Part shown: positions 32,820 through 43,200 of the stretch, one piece after another
How positions within the stretch are numbered: position 1 is the stretch's first letter
How the letters are laid out: the number at the start of each line of letters is the position of its first letter
NCBI GenBank assembly: GCA_964460845.1
Contig: CAYWRZ010000001.1
Span: 1 to 64,000 of the forward strand
Length of the DNA: 64,000 nucleotides
From: CAYWRZ01 sp964460845
GTDB lineage: Bacteria; Bacteroidota; Bacteroidia; Flavobacteriales_D; UBA2798
Direction: 5' to 3'
The notes under the pieces: generated by a model
Told to the model about the DNA's origin: nothing
The model's database searches: none
Seen by the model: only the letters and a program-made list of their open reading frames with translations
Translations under genes and position numbers: made by a program

Positions 32820-34276
32820 TGACGAAGTATTTTTTGACATACCTGCTCTGCTGCTGTTCGCTGATGGCGCCTGCACAAATCGCTTTTCAGCATATTTTCG
32901 GGAATGCCAATACGACCTACACCCGCGACATCATACAGACCAGCGATACCGGTTATGTGATCGCGGGCTCGAGCAGCGGCTACGGCGATTTTTCGGCCAA
33001 CGCTTTTTTGATGAAGCTCGATTCGACCGGAAAACGTGAGTGGACGCGTTATTACGGTGGTGCTGACGTGGAATGGGCGCATCAGGTACTTGAAAACCCT
33101 GATAAATCAATCATTTTTGCTGGATACACGAACAGCTCAGGCAATGGCGGTTACGATATTCTGCTCGTAAAAACCGACTCGGCCGGTAACCCGATTTGGG
33201 AAAAAACCTACGGCGGTACCGATTGGGATTTTGCCTATTCTGTAGTGCGTACACCCGAAGGAGACTACCTGATAGCGGGCGAAACATTCAGCTTCGGGCA
33301 GGGCTCGAACGACGCGTTTTTACTTAAAGTAAACAGTCAGGGTGATTCGTTGTGGATGCGTACTTACGGCGGCATATACGCCGACAAAGCCGAAAAAGTA
33401 ATCGTCACTTCATACGGAAAATACGTGTTTACCGGCACTACATGGGCAGCCGATGGCTTATCGGATGCCTGGGCGGTAATGACCGATACCGCGGGTAATG
33501 TACATTGGGAAAATACTTACGGCGTACTACAGGATGATTTCGGAATGAGCCTTAAAGAATCACAAACCAACGGCGAGCTGCTGTTTATCGGCTCGGCCGA
33601 CTCGGTACCTGCATTACAACGCGATATGATCGTATGGCGCACCGACAGCTTGGGAAACTTACTTTGCAACTGGCTGTACGGCGGAAATCTTAACGACTAC
33701 GGATACGATATAGATGAAATGACCGACGGGCGGCTTTTGCTGGTGGGACAATCGTACAGTTTCGGTTATGGCAACGGCGATATGATGAGCTACTACGGCT
33801 ATCCGAACTGCTATTGGGCGGGGGGAGAATTTTTCGGCAACGAAGCCCGCGAAGAAGCACGAGCCGTAAAAAAGACCGGCGACGGAGGCTATGTGGTAGC
33901 TGGTTCGTCTGAAACGGGATCGGGCCTTTCCAACATTTACGTAGTAAAAGTAGGCCCTTCGCTCGCTTTTCCTCCTGCGGTAGTTGTCTATTTTGACCCC
34001 ACTCCCGTACTTACACCCGAATTGGCGGAACTAAAATGGAACGCTTATCCCAATCCGGTCTCGCACGAGCTGCATATTAGAGCCGAAACAGAGGGGTATG
34101 AAGTGATCACAGCCATCCTTACCGACGCTACGGGGCGTGAAATACAAAGGCTAAAATTGCCCTCGGGCACGGGCACTATGCGTATGGAAAACTACCCTCA
34201 GGGAATGTATATCCTGCGGCTCGAAGCCGGACACCGGGCTGCTTACCGGAAAATAGTGGTTACGGGTGAGCGATAA
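32819..34276 (+). CDS. Secreted repeat protein with T9SS type A sorting signal
   Basis: A 485-residue cargo protein. ATG 32819 overlaps the upstream stop (TGATG) and gives signal peptide MTKYFLTYLLCCCSLMAPA followed by Gln. Residues about 25-390 are repeats of a blade-like unit (DTGYVIAGSSSGYGDF, AGNPIWEKTYGGTDWDFAYS, GDSLWMRTYGGIYADKAEKV), as in Bacteroidota delta-60/propeller-like proteins. The last 80 residues form a type A T9SS domain (AYPNPVSHELHIR ... GMYILRLEAGHR). It ends 17 bases inside the convergent FkbM gene. Confidence 0.8.
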   Translation: MTKYFLTYLLCCCSLMAPAQIAFQHIFGNANTTYTRDIIQTSDTGYVIAGSSSGYGDFSANAFLMKLDSTGKREWTRYYGGADVEWAHQVLENPDKSIIFAGYTNSSGNGGYDILLVKTDSAGNPIWEKTYGGTDWDFAYSVVRTPEGDYLIAGETFSFGQGSNDAFLLKVNSQGDSLWMRTYGGIYADKAEKVIVTSYGKYVFTGTTWAADGLSDAWAVMTDTAGNVHWENTYGVLQDDFGMSLKESQTNGELLFIGSADSVPALQRDMIVWRTDSLGNLLCNWLYGGNLNDYGYDIDEMTDGRLLLVGQSYSFGYGNGDMMSYYGYPNCYWAGGEFFGNEAREEARAVKKTGDGGYVVAGSSETGSGLSNIYVVKVGPSLAFPPAVVVYFDPTPVLTPELAELKWNAYPNPVSHELHIRAETEGYEVITAILTDATGREIQRLKLPSGTGTMRMENYPQGMYILRLEAGHRAAYRKIVVTGER

Positions 34277-34979
34277 AATAGTAGTTCAGCGCTTCTTCGT
34301 ATTGCCGGATAAACGCTTCGCGTGTAAGCGCCGGTTTTTCTTCCAGAAAAGTGTCCAGCAGCGACACCTTTAGGCCACATTCGGTAAAAAAATCAAACAA
34401 ATCGGCGGGTGTAGTGCCATAAAACTCAGACGCGCCTTTGCCATGCTCAAACACTATACAGGGGCGTTGGCGCATAATCAGCTTACGCGCTCCTTTGAGC
34501 ACCGGAAATTCCCCACCTTCGACATCTATTTTGATGAACGAAACCGGAGTTTCTTCGGGCAAAATATCATCGAGCCGGGCAGTGCGCACCTTTATCTCAC
34601 GAATGGTTTCTTTGCCCCGGTACAAACGGCGGCGAATGCCACTGTATGCCGGATTGCTTACCACGTACTGAAAACCGGTTTCTCCGCCGGAATCGGAAAG
34701 TGCCAGCTCGTAAATTTTTGCCTCGGGAAAATTCCGACGCAACTTTTCGGCAAAAACGGGGATGGGTTCAAAACAGTAATGCGTGCCTTGCGGAGCGTGA
34801 CGCAGCAGACAACGAAGAATATCGCCTTCGTGTGCGCCCACATCGATCGCAGAAGAATCGGAACGAAGCACCTTACGAATAATTTTCAGCGTCAACGCAT
34901 CGTATTGCTGGTTTTTCGAGAAGGTAACAGGCAGGTGTTTCAGAACGGCCTTGGCCAGTTTTTTTATCGTTCGCTTCAA
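34260..34979 (-). CDS. FkbM family methyltransferase
   Basis: A 239-residue SAM-dependent methyltransferase of the FkbM type, which often methylates sugar hydroxyls. The SAM-binding motif is IDVGAHEGDILRCLL, followed by YCFEPIPVFAEKL and the FkbM hallmark FIKIDVEGGEFPVLKGA. No ATG precedes the domain; the best start is TTG 34979, with AGGA 7 bases upstream. It overlaps the preceding convergent gene by 17 bases at their 3' ends. It may modify surface glycans, but it is far from the glycan locus. Confidence 0.85.
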   Translation of the reverse strand: MKRTIKKLAKAVLKHLPVTFSKNQQYDALTLKIIRKVLRSDSSAIDVGAHEGDILRCLLRHAPQGTHYCFEPIPVFAEKLRRNFPEAKIYELALSDSGGETGFQYVVSNPAYSGIRRRLYRGKETIREIKVRTARLDDILPEETPVSFIKIDVEGGEFPVLKGARKLIMRQRPCIVFEHGKGASEFYGTTPADLFDFFTECGLKVSLLDTFLEEKPALTREAFIRQYEEALNYYFIAHP

Positions 34980-35155
34980 TTGTTCCTCGTTAGAAATAAG
35001 AACTCTACTGCTTGGGGCGGCTAAAATACCAAAACATTTGATTATGCGGGGTAAAGTCTGTGCCGAGGCTATTTACAAAAAATTAATATTCTGAAAATCA
35101 TTTATTTAAATCAAAAAAATAATCCTCAAAAATTAATTTTTAGCTCTTCATTTTT
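34980..35155. other. A+T-rich intergenic region with a 14-bp palindrome
   Basis: This 176-base gap between the nuclease gene and FkbM on the minus strand is A+T-rich. It holds a perfect palindrome AAAAATTAATTTTT (35128-35141) and a related AAAAAATTAATATT near 35080. A TATTTTAG on the minus strand could be a -7 box for FkbM. Nothing else is seen. Confidence 0.3.
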
Positions 35156-36259
35156 TTAATCCGGCAACGGACCGATAATTTTTTCGACCCTTCTTCGCCC
35201 AAGATACATCGCTATCAGAAAACGATAATCGGCGCCTATACCGGTATATTTTATGAAAAGATCAAACTCTTCGGGCGAATCCACCTGCTGTGCCGCAGGA
35301 AAATACCCCCAGCCCACCTGGTCGGTACTGACACGAATTACGGTACGGGTAAAACGGTCGGGGCCTTTATCAATGATGTAGCACAATCCCGAAGCCAGCG
35401 GTTTGGGCGTACCCTGAAGCGAACGGCGGCGCATCCGGCGATTGTATATGGGCTTAAGCCGGTTCATTTCGGAGGCTTCGATGAGCAGCGAAAGCAACTC
35501 GCTACCGGTCACCTCAAAGCTCACTTCGGCAATCGAATTACGCAGCTCGAAAGAGATACGCGTACGGTATTTGGTAAGGTGATGCAGCACCTTTTTGCGG
35601 ATATTGGTGCCACTGCCCACATAAATGACATCGTTGTTACGATCGTGCAGGTAATAGACTCCCGTGCTTTCGGGAACGTTACGGAGGAGTCCGTCGGTAT
35701 GCGGATCGCCGGTAAAACGCGGGGCTCCTTCTTCTATCATATTCAGCAGCGAATCGCGGTTATCTTCCCAAAGCCGTCTGAACAGCTCGAAGGTAGCCTC
35801 TGCATCGCCTAAGGCACGGTGGCGCTGACTTATTTCGATGCCCAACTCCCGACAAAAGGTACCCAGCGAATAGGATTTATGCCCGGGAATAAGCCTTCGC
35901 GACGATTTGACCGTACACAACAACTGCCGGTAAAAATCCATACCCAGCTCAAGGTATTCGTTGCGCAGCATCCCGTAGTCGAAAGCCACATTGTGCGCCA
36001 CAAAAATGCAGTCTTTGGTCAGCTTGCTGACGATCGGGGCAATTTCGTGAAAAGTGGGTGCCGTGCTCACCATTTCGTTGGTGATTCCGGTAAGCCGGGT
36101 AATAAACAAGGGAATATCCTGCTCGGGGTTAACCAGCGTGTGAAACATATCGATAAGCTGCTCACCGTCAGTCAGCAGAATAGCTATTTCGGTAATCCTT
36201 GATTGTTGAGGACTGCCTCCTGTGGTTTCTATATCGACAATGGCGAAGAGCAAAAGCAA
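35156..36259 (-). CDS. DEDDh exonuclease fused to GIY-YIG nuclease domain
   Basis: A 367-residue protein with two nuclease domains. Residues about 1-165 are a DnaQ-like 3'-5' exonuclease: the DEDD acids appear in FAIVDIETTGG, VAHNVAFDYGML and the HRALGDAEATFELF end. Residues about 195-275 are a GIY-YIG domain (TGVYYLHDRNNDVIYVGSG), as in UvrC and Cho. Such fusions are known in actinobacteria and Bacteroidota and are thought to act in DNA repair. The start is uncertain: no ATG precedes FAIVDIET, and TTG codons at 36259 and 36253 are the candidates. Confidence 0.87.
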   Translation of the reverse strand: MLLLFAIVDIETTGGSPQQSRITEIAILLTDGEQLIDMFHTLVNPEQDIPLFITRLTGITNEMVSTAPTFHEIAPIVSKLTKDCIFVAHNVAFDYGMLRNEYLELGMDFYRQLLCTVKSSRRLIPGHKSYSLGTFCRELGIEISQRHRALGDAEATFELFRRLWEDNRDSLLNMIEEGAPRFTGDPHTDGLLRNVPESTGVYYLHDRNNDVIYVGSGTNIRKKVLHHLTKYRTRISFELRNSIAEVSFEVTGSELLSLLIEASEMNRLKPIYNRRMRRRSLQGTPKPLASGLCYIIDKGPDRFTRTVIRVSTDQVGWGYFPAAQQVDSPEEFDLFIKYTGIGADYRFLIAMYLGRRRVEKIIGPLPD

Positions 36260-36314
36260 ACGAACTTGCAGGTGGGAAGGTAGGATTTTTTTACATTCAC
36301 ACCCGAATCAAGTT

Positions 36315-36599
36315 ATGCTGATAAGAATTGTAAAGCTTTCGTTCCGGACCGAAGCGGTACCGGATTTTTTAGCGCTATTTGAAGAATACCGCGAGCGTAT
36401 CCGTCACCAGCCGGGCTGCACACACCTGGAACTGTGGCAGGACAGGCACGAGCCTTCCGTTTTTTTCACCTACAGCCATTGGGAAGAAGAACAAGATTTG
36501 GAGCGCTACCGGCATTCGGAGCTGTTCCGGGAAGTATGGGGCACCACCCGTTCGTTTTTCGCAGCCAAACCCGAAGCCTGGTCGGTAAACCGTCGCTGA
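36315..36599 (+). CDS. ABM-type monooxygenase-like small protein
   Basis: A 94-residue protein of the antibiotic biosynthesis monooxygenase (ABM) fold, a small dimeric ferredoxin-like domain. The core pattern LIRIVKLSFRTEAVPDF, RHQPGCTHLELWQD and FTYSHWEEEQDLERYRHS is typical of quinol monooxygenase or heme-oxygenase-like members. I chose ATG 36315. The true substrate, if any, is unknown. It diverges from the exonuclease gene and converges on lysC with a 4-base gap. Confidence 0.8.
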   Translation: MLIRIVKLSFRTEAVPDFLALFEEYRERIRHQPGCTHLELWQDRHEPSVFFTYSHWEEEQDLERYRHSELFREVWGTTRSFFAAKPEAWSVNRR

Positions 36600-36603
36600 A
36601 TAT

Positions 36604-37890
36604 TTAGGCGGCCAACACGTCGCGCACGAGTACCCTTACGGTGTGCCGGCTTTTCTGTACCACCAGTTGTTCCTTACCCTCCGTAAGCCTGTCGAGCGTA
36701 GCCTGATCGTAATGGCGTATGGTAACCAGCTCCACGTTTTTGTTGTACCTCACCTTATACGTCTCTTTAAGTCGTGCTAAAAGTTCGGGGAATTTGTCCT
36801 CGTTGTAATCGACCGACACGGAAAAGCTGACCGCCGAATTTTGCATCAGGTTGATACGTACGCCAAGTGTGGCAAAAACTTCAAAAATATCGCGCAGGTT
36901 ATGTTCTACGATAAAAGAGAAATCGCGGGGAATAATGGAAATAAGCACCTGATTTCCTTTAAAAATAAAAGAGGGAATAAGGTGATCACAGTCTTCGGAA
37001 GCCTGTATTTCGGTTCCTTTTTCGGCAGGGTGGATAAACGATTTCACGTACAGGGGTATTCCTTTGTTTTGTAAGGGTTTGATGGTTTTGGGGTGAATCA
37101 CACTGGCCCCGTAATAGCTCAGTTCGATAGCTTCCATGAATGAAATTTTATCCAGCTTCACTGCTTCGGGATAACGGCGCGGATCGGCGTTCATCACGCC
37201 GGCTACGTCTTTCCATATCGTTACATCGCGAGCATCGAGCAGGTAGGCTAAAATAGCCGCCGTATAATCGGAACCTTCGCGACCCAAAGTAGTGGTAAGC
37301 CCAATAGGTGTCGAAGCAATAAAACCCTGCGTAACAGCTACGGCCGCAGCGGGAGAATCGAGGTAAAAGGGGATAAGCTGCCGGTTAGCTAATTTCTGGC
37401 TGGCTTCCCAATCGACCTGTCCTTCGCGAAAAGTGCTATCGGTGCGAATAAGCTGGCGGGCATCAAACCATTGATTGGCAATACCTTTGTCGCGCAGGTA
37501 GTGGCTCACAATTTTGGACGACATGATCTCACCCTGCGATACGATTTGATCATATACCAAATCATAGTTGGCCGAAGGCGTCACTTCAAAACGTTTTTGA
37601 ATTTCGGAGAATACCGAATCCACATCGTTGTAAGCCGGGTGTTCGCGTGTATCAAAAAGCCTGTCCATTTCTGCGAAATGGTATTCTCGGATATTTGCCA
37701 AAATTTCGTCTTTATCGCCTTTTCCTTTGGCGTAAGCCCTTGTGAGCTCTTCGAGCGCATTGGTGGTTTTGCCCATAGCAGATACGACTACCGCCAGGTT
37801 TTCTTTGGGAAACAGCCGCATAATTTCGGCTACGTTACGTATCCCTTCCGCATCGCGCACCGAGGCGCCTCCGAATTTGAATATTTTCAT
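36604..37890 (-). CDS. lysC: Aspartate kinase, monofunctional
   Basis: A 428-residue aspartokinase that starts the lysine/threonine/methionine pathway. The kinase domain begins MKIFKFGGASVRD, and TTLGREGSDYTAAILAYLL marks the active site. ACT-like regulatory repeats follow from about residue 300 (VLISIIPRDFSFIVEHNL), so feedback inhibition is likely. Length fits the monofunctional form; there is no homoserine dehydrogenase part. It follows a GNAT gene by 24 bases on the same strand. Confidence 0.93.
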   Translation of the reverse strand: MKIFKFGGASVRDAEGIRNVAEIMRLFPKENLAVVVSAMGKTTNALEELTRAYAKGKGDKDEILANIREYHFAEMDRLFDTREHPAYNDVDSVFSEIQKRFEVTPSANYDLVYDQIVSQGEIMSSKIVSHYLRDKGIANQWFDARQLIRTDSTFREGQVDWEASQKLANRQLIPFYLDSPAAAVAVTQGFIASTPIGLTTTLGREGSDYTAAILAYLLDARDVTIWKDVAGVMNADPRRYPEAVKLDKISFMEAIELSYYGASVIHPKTIKPLQNKGIPLYVKSFIHPAEKGTEIQASEDCDHLIPSFIFKGNQVLISIIPRDFSFIVEHNLRDIFEVFATLGVRINLMQNSAVSFSVSVDYNEDKFPELLARLKETYKVRYNKNVELVTIRHYDQATLDRLTEGKEQLVVQKSRHTVRVLVRDVLAA

Positions 37891-37914
37891 TTGCTTGCCT
37901 GCCGGCCCTGCCGA

Positions 37915-38382
37915 CTATTGTAGTTGTAGTTGTTCGTACACAAGCTTCCCGTTGATCCATTCGGGGTCGAGCTGCGCATCGTAAGTCTGGTAAAAACGGA
38001 TAGCAGGTTCGTTCCATTCGAGCACCTGCCATTCCATTCGCCTCACTTTTTCTTTCCGGGCAATCGCTTTCACCGCGTTAAACAGTTGCGAACCTATTCC
38101 TTTGCGGCGAAAAGCCTGCGTAATCACAATGTCTTCAAGAAAAAGGCAGCGTCCTTTCCAGGTAGAATATTTGTAATAATAAATAGCTACCCCCACTACC
38201 TGCGTTTCGAGCTCCGCGACCAGCATCCCAAAAGCAGGATCGGTACCGAAACCGTCGCGCCGCATCTCTTCCTCTGTGGTCTCTACTTCCGGCAGCGCGC
38301 GCTCGTACTCAGCCAGTTCCCTGACCAGGGCCAGCGCGGCGGGCACGTCTTCTGCGGTAGCTACACGGATTATTACGCTCAT
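37915..38382 (-). CDS. GNAT family N-acetyltransferase
   Basis: A 155-residue acetyltransferase of the GNAT fold. The acetyl-CoA motif is FRRKGIGSQLFNAV, preceded by LFLEDIVIT, and it ends with WNEPAIRFYQTYDA. This arrangement resembles diamine or thialysine N-acetyltransferases (SSAT-like). I chose ATG 38382; the longer frame from 38439 would run through a -7 element (38389-38396) that sits right before this ATG. It precedes lysC and may share its transcript. Confidence 0.83.
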   Translation of the reverse strand: MSVIIRVATAEDVPAALALVRELAEYERALPEVETTEEEMRRDGFGTDPAFGMLVAELETQVVGVAIYYYKYSTWKGRCLFLEDIVITQAFRRKGIGSQLFNAVKAIARKEKVRRMEWQVLEWNEPAIRFYQTYDAQLDPEWINGKLVYEQLQLQ

Positions 38383-38388
38383 CGGGTA

Positions 38389-38396
38389 CAAAGGTA
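38389..38396 (-). promoter_or_regulatory. -7 element abutting the GNAT start, possible leaderless mRNA
   Basis: TACCTTTG on the minus strand matches TAnnTTTG exactly and ends 6 bases before ATG 38382. A start at the usual distance would fall at or within a few bases of the ATG. The -33 box is not clear. Confidence 0.38.
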
Positions 38397-38470
38397 ATTT
38401 TTCCGAAGGTACGCGCATTGGAGAAAACGATAGTTTCACAAAAGTTTAAATTTTAGTATAAAATGTGAAA

Positions 38471-38500
38471 ATAAAAGAAAAACCCGCCACAAGGGCGGGT
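38471..38500 (-). terminator. Rho-independent terminator after the Spy-like gene
   Basis: On the minus strand ACCCGCC (38500-38494), a 5-base loop and GGCGGGT (38488-38482) pair perfectly, followed by a T-rich run (TTTTTCTTTTAT). It lies 32 bases past the stop of the Spy-like gene and insulates the GNAT-lysC genes. Confidence 0.85.
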
Positions 38501-38531
38501 CGGAATAGAGAATGAGAACTGGAACGTGGAA

Positions 38532-38993
38532 TTACTCTTGAGGGGCTTCTTTCTGCGGAGCACGCTCGCCTTTTTTGCCGTGTTTTTCGTGTTTTCCGTG
38601 CTTACCATGTTTGCCGTATTTCCCGTGCTTTCCTTTATGATCACGGCCTTCGGTCATTTTTGCCTTGCGCTCCTGCTGTTCTTTTTCCCATTTGGCATAT
38701 TGCTCATCGTTGAGAATGGAACGCATGGTTTTACTATGCTCTTCGTACAGGGCCTGATGTTGCGCTTTTGCCGCTTCACGCTGCTGAGCACGCAGGGTTT
38801 CGGATTTTTGGCGCATTTCCAAACGGGCTTCATACACTTTGGTACGCTGCTCGTCAGATAGTCCGTATTCTTTCTGCATTCTTTCGGCACCTTTACGGGC
38901 TCTTTCTTCCTTACCGGGGCGCTGCGTATTATCTTGTGCGCCGGCTGTAGTCATCATGGCGAGGGCAGCCATTACAAAAATCATCTTTTTCAT
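38532..38993 (-). CDS. Exported Spy/CpxP-like small protein with His/Lys/Gly-rich tail
   Basis: A 153-residue exported protein. The signal peptide (MKKMIFVMAALAMMTTAGA) is followed by Gln. Residues about 25-110 are charged and helical with an LSDEQRTKVYEAR / LNDEQYAKWEKEQ pair, like the LTxxQ repeats of Spy/CpxP or DUF4890 proteins, which bind unfolded clients in the periplasm. Residues 119-142 are repeats of the type KHGKHGK, rich in His and Lys, suggesting metal binding. A terminator follows. It diverges from fbp, with no other gene in its transcript. Confidence 0.75.
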   Translation of the reverse strand: MKKMIFVMAALAMMTTAGAQDNTQRPGKEERARKGAERMQKEYGLSDEQRTKVYEARLEMRQKSETLRAQQREAAKAQHQALYEEHSKTMRSILNDEQYAKWEKEQQERKAKMTEGRDHKGKHGKYGKHGKHGKHEKHGKKGERAPQKEAPQE

Positions 38994-39117
38994 AGGTGTG
39001 CGGGTTTTAAAAAATTAAACTCCTTTTTGCGTTTTACAGGGATAAGACCCGGCAAAAAGAAAAAGGTTTAAAACTATGCCGACAAAAAGCGATATTTGCA
39101 GCTCAATCCTACGATTC

Positions 39118-40122
<1,005 letters not shown>

Positions 40123-40154
40123 TTTACACTGCACGCAAAGCCGTAAGAAGTTCG

Positions 40155-40162
40155 TAACTTTG
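40155..40162 (+). promoter_or_regulatory. -7 element upstream of mfd
   Basis: TAACTTTG fits TAnnTTTG exactly, 60 bases before ATG 40222 and 33 bases past the fbp stop. No good -33 TTTG is present. Confidence 0.33.
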
Positions 40163-40221
40163 CATCCGCTTTACCCGCAAATTCCTCCGAAAGGCGTTTG
40201 CGGATAAGTCCGTTTGCAGCT

Positions 40222-43200
40222 ATGACACTTTCCGAACTTCAATCCCTGTACCGGCAACATCCTCAGGTACGACTCCTTTCCGACGAACTTGTAAAAGGGC
40301 GTATCCGTGCACAGCTAAGCGGCACTTCGGGATCGGCCGACGCGTTTGCCGCATGGGGCGTTTTTGAAAACACAGGCGGTACACACCTGTTTGTATTTAA
40401 CGAAAAAGAAGACGCCATTTATTTTCAGAACGATCTCGAAAGTTTATCGGGTACGGGCGATAACGTATTGTTTTTTCCTTCGTCGAGCCGTGTGCCATAC
40501 CGCCACGAAGAAGTGGACAATGCCAATGTGCTGATGCGCGCCGAAGTGCTGAACCGGCTTAGCAAAGATGCGCGGGGAACACTTATCGTAACCTATCCTG
40601 CCGCACTGGCCGAAAAAGTGGTGACGCGAAAACATTTACAAAAAAACACGCTCGATCTCGAAGAAGGAAAACACTATTCGTTGGCCTTTATCGACGAAGT
40701 GCTGCTCGAATACGAATTTGAAAAAACAGATTTTGTCTATGAACCGGGACAGTTTTCGATTCGGGGTGGTATTGTCGATGTGTTTTCTTTTTCGAACGAA
40801 GACCCCTATCGGATAGAATTTTTCGGTGATCAGGTCGAATCTATCCGCAGCTTCGATACCCTTAGCCAGCTCTCGAAACAGAAGATGGCACGTATTTCGA
40901 TATTGCCCAACGTGCAGGACAAATTGCTGCGCGAAAGCCGGGAGTCTTTTCTCGACTACATTCCCAAAGGAAGCACCTTATGGGTACAGAACCCTTCGGT
41001 GATCCGCGAAAAAATAGAAAAAGAATACGCACAGGCCCTAAGCGCTTTTGAGAAAAACACCACTACCATCCGTCAGTTGCCTCCCGAAGAGCTTTACGTT
41101 CAGGGCGAAGATTTCGGTCGTAAAATGCTGGATTTTTCTCTGATCGAAACCGGCACACCCGCCGAATTAAATCCCGAACTGCGGATACAATTTAATTGTA
41201 CGCCGCAACCTGCCTTTCACAAAAATTTCGATCTGCTCAGCCAAAACCTCAACGAAAATTCGCGTAAGAATTACCGCAACCTGATCTTCGCCGAACAAAC
41301 CCGACAGGTGGAACGCCTGCATGCCATTTTCGAAGACCGGCAAAAAGAGGTTAAGCTTTCGCCGTTGAAGCTGCCCATTCGCGAAGGTTTTATCGATCAT
41401 ACGCTCAAGCTGGCCTGCTACACCGATCACCAGGTATTTGACCGGTACCACCGTTTCAAGCTGAAAGAAGGTTTTCACAAAACACGCGAAGCCCTCACGC
41501 TCAAAGATCTGCTCAGTCTGCAAAAAGGCGATTTTGTAACCCATATCGACCACGGTATCGGGCAGTATTCGGGTCTCGAGAAAATCGAAGTGAACGGCAA
41601 GCAACAGGAAGCCATACGCCTTATCTACAAAGGTGGAGACGTGCTTTATGTAAGCATCCACAGCCTGCACCGCATTTCCAAATATACCGGCAAAGAGGGT
41701 ACTTCGCCTGTGCTGAACAAGCTGGGCACGCAGACCTGGCAAACCCTGAAAGCCAAGACCAAGAAGAAGGTCAAAGAAATTGCCTACGACCTGATACAAC
41801 TGTACGCCAAACGCAAAGCGCAGAAAGGAACGGCCTTTTCGCCCGACACCTATCTGCAAACTGAGCTGGAAGCTTCTTTCATGTACGAAGACACGCCCGA
41901 TCAGCTTAAAGCGACCGTAGCGGTAAAAAAAGACATGGAGCAGGAATTCCCCATGGATCGGCTGGTGTGCGGCGATGTAGGCTTCGGGAAAACGGAAATC
42001 GCCATGCGCGCTGCTTTCAAAGCGGTAACCGACAGCAAGCAGGTAGCCATACTGGCACCCACCACGATTCTATCGCTCCAGCATTTTAAAAGCTTTAGCG
42101 AACGCTTCCGCGATTTCCCCTGCAAGGTGGACTATATCAACCGTTTCAAATCGGCCAAAAGCCGTAAAGAAACGCTCGAAAAAGTGGCACGCGGCGAAGT
42201 CGATGTGCTGATAGGCACCCATGCGCTGGTGGGCAAAGACGTGAAGTTTAAAGATCTCGGGCTGCTGATTATCGACGAGGAACAGAAATTCGGCGTAAGT
42301 GTAAAAGACAAGCTGAAGCTGCTCAAAACGAATGTGGACACCCTGACGCTAACCGCCACCCCCATTCCGCGCACACTGCAATTTTCGCTCATGGGCGCCC
42401 GCGACCTTTCGGTGATTCATACACCACCACCCAACCGCCATCCGGTACAAACCGAGATTCATCCGTTTAATGAAGAGGTAATCCGCGACCGGATTTATTA
42501 CGAGCTTTCGCGCGGCGGACAAGTCTATTTCGTGCACAATCGCGTGCAGAACATTAACGAGGTGGCGGGAATGCTGCAACGTATCTGCCCCGAAGCCCGC
42601 ATCGGTGTAGGGCACGGACAGATGGACGGCGACAAGCTCGAAAACCTGATGATCGATTTTATCGAAGGCAATTACGACATCCTGGTAGCCACCACCATTA
42701 TCGAATCGGGGATCGACATTCCGAATGCCAATACCATTTTCATCAACGATGCGCACAACTTCGGGCTGAGCGACCTGCATCAGTTACGTGGAAGAGTAGG
42801 TCGAAGCAATAAAAAAGCGTTTTGTGTACTGCTCACCCAGCCTACCCATACCCTGAGTCAGGAAGCCCGCAAGCGCCTGCATGCCATCGAACAGTTTTCG
42901 GATCTGGGCAGCGGCTTCGGCATCGCCATGCGCGACCTCGACATACGCGGAGCCGGTAACCTCCTGGGCGGCGAGCAAAGCGGCTTTATCAGCGACATCG
43001 GTTACGAAACCTATCAGAAAATTCTCGACGAAGCGATCAGCGAATTAAAAGAAACGGAATTTCGTGAGCTGTACGCGATCGACGAAGACGAAAATTACGA
43101 GTTTGTCAGGGAATGCAGCATCGAAACCGATTTGGAAATTCTGCTACCCGACAGCTACGTCAACAATGTCAACGAAAGGCTTATCCTTTATAGAGAACTC

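Noticed and set aside
35128..35141. A+T-rich palindrome considered as a replication origin element or terminator
   Set aside because: No DnaA boxes or origin genes are near, and an A-T only stem would be too weak as a terminator.
41167..41859. Open frame of 230 codons on the minus strand inside mfd
   Set aside because: Antisense shadow of a certain mfd region; no motif seen.
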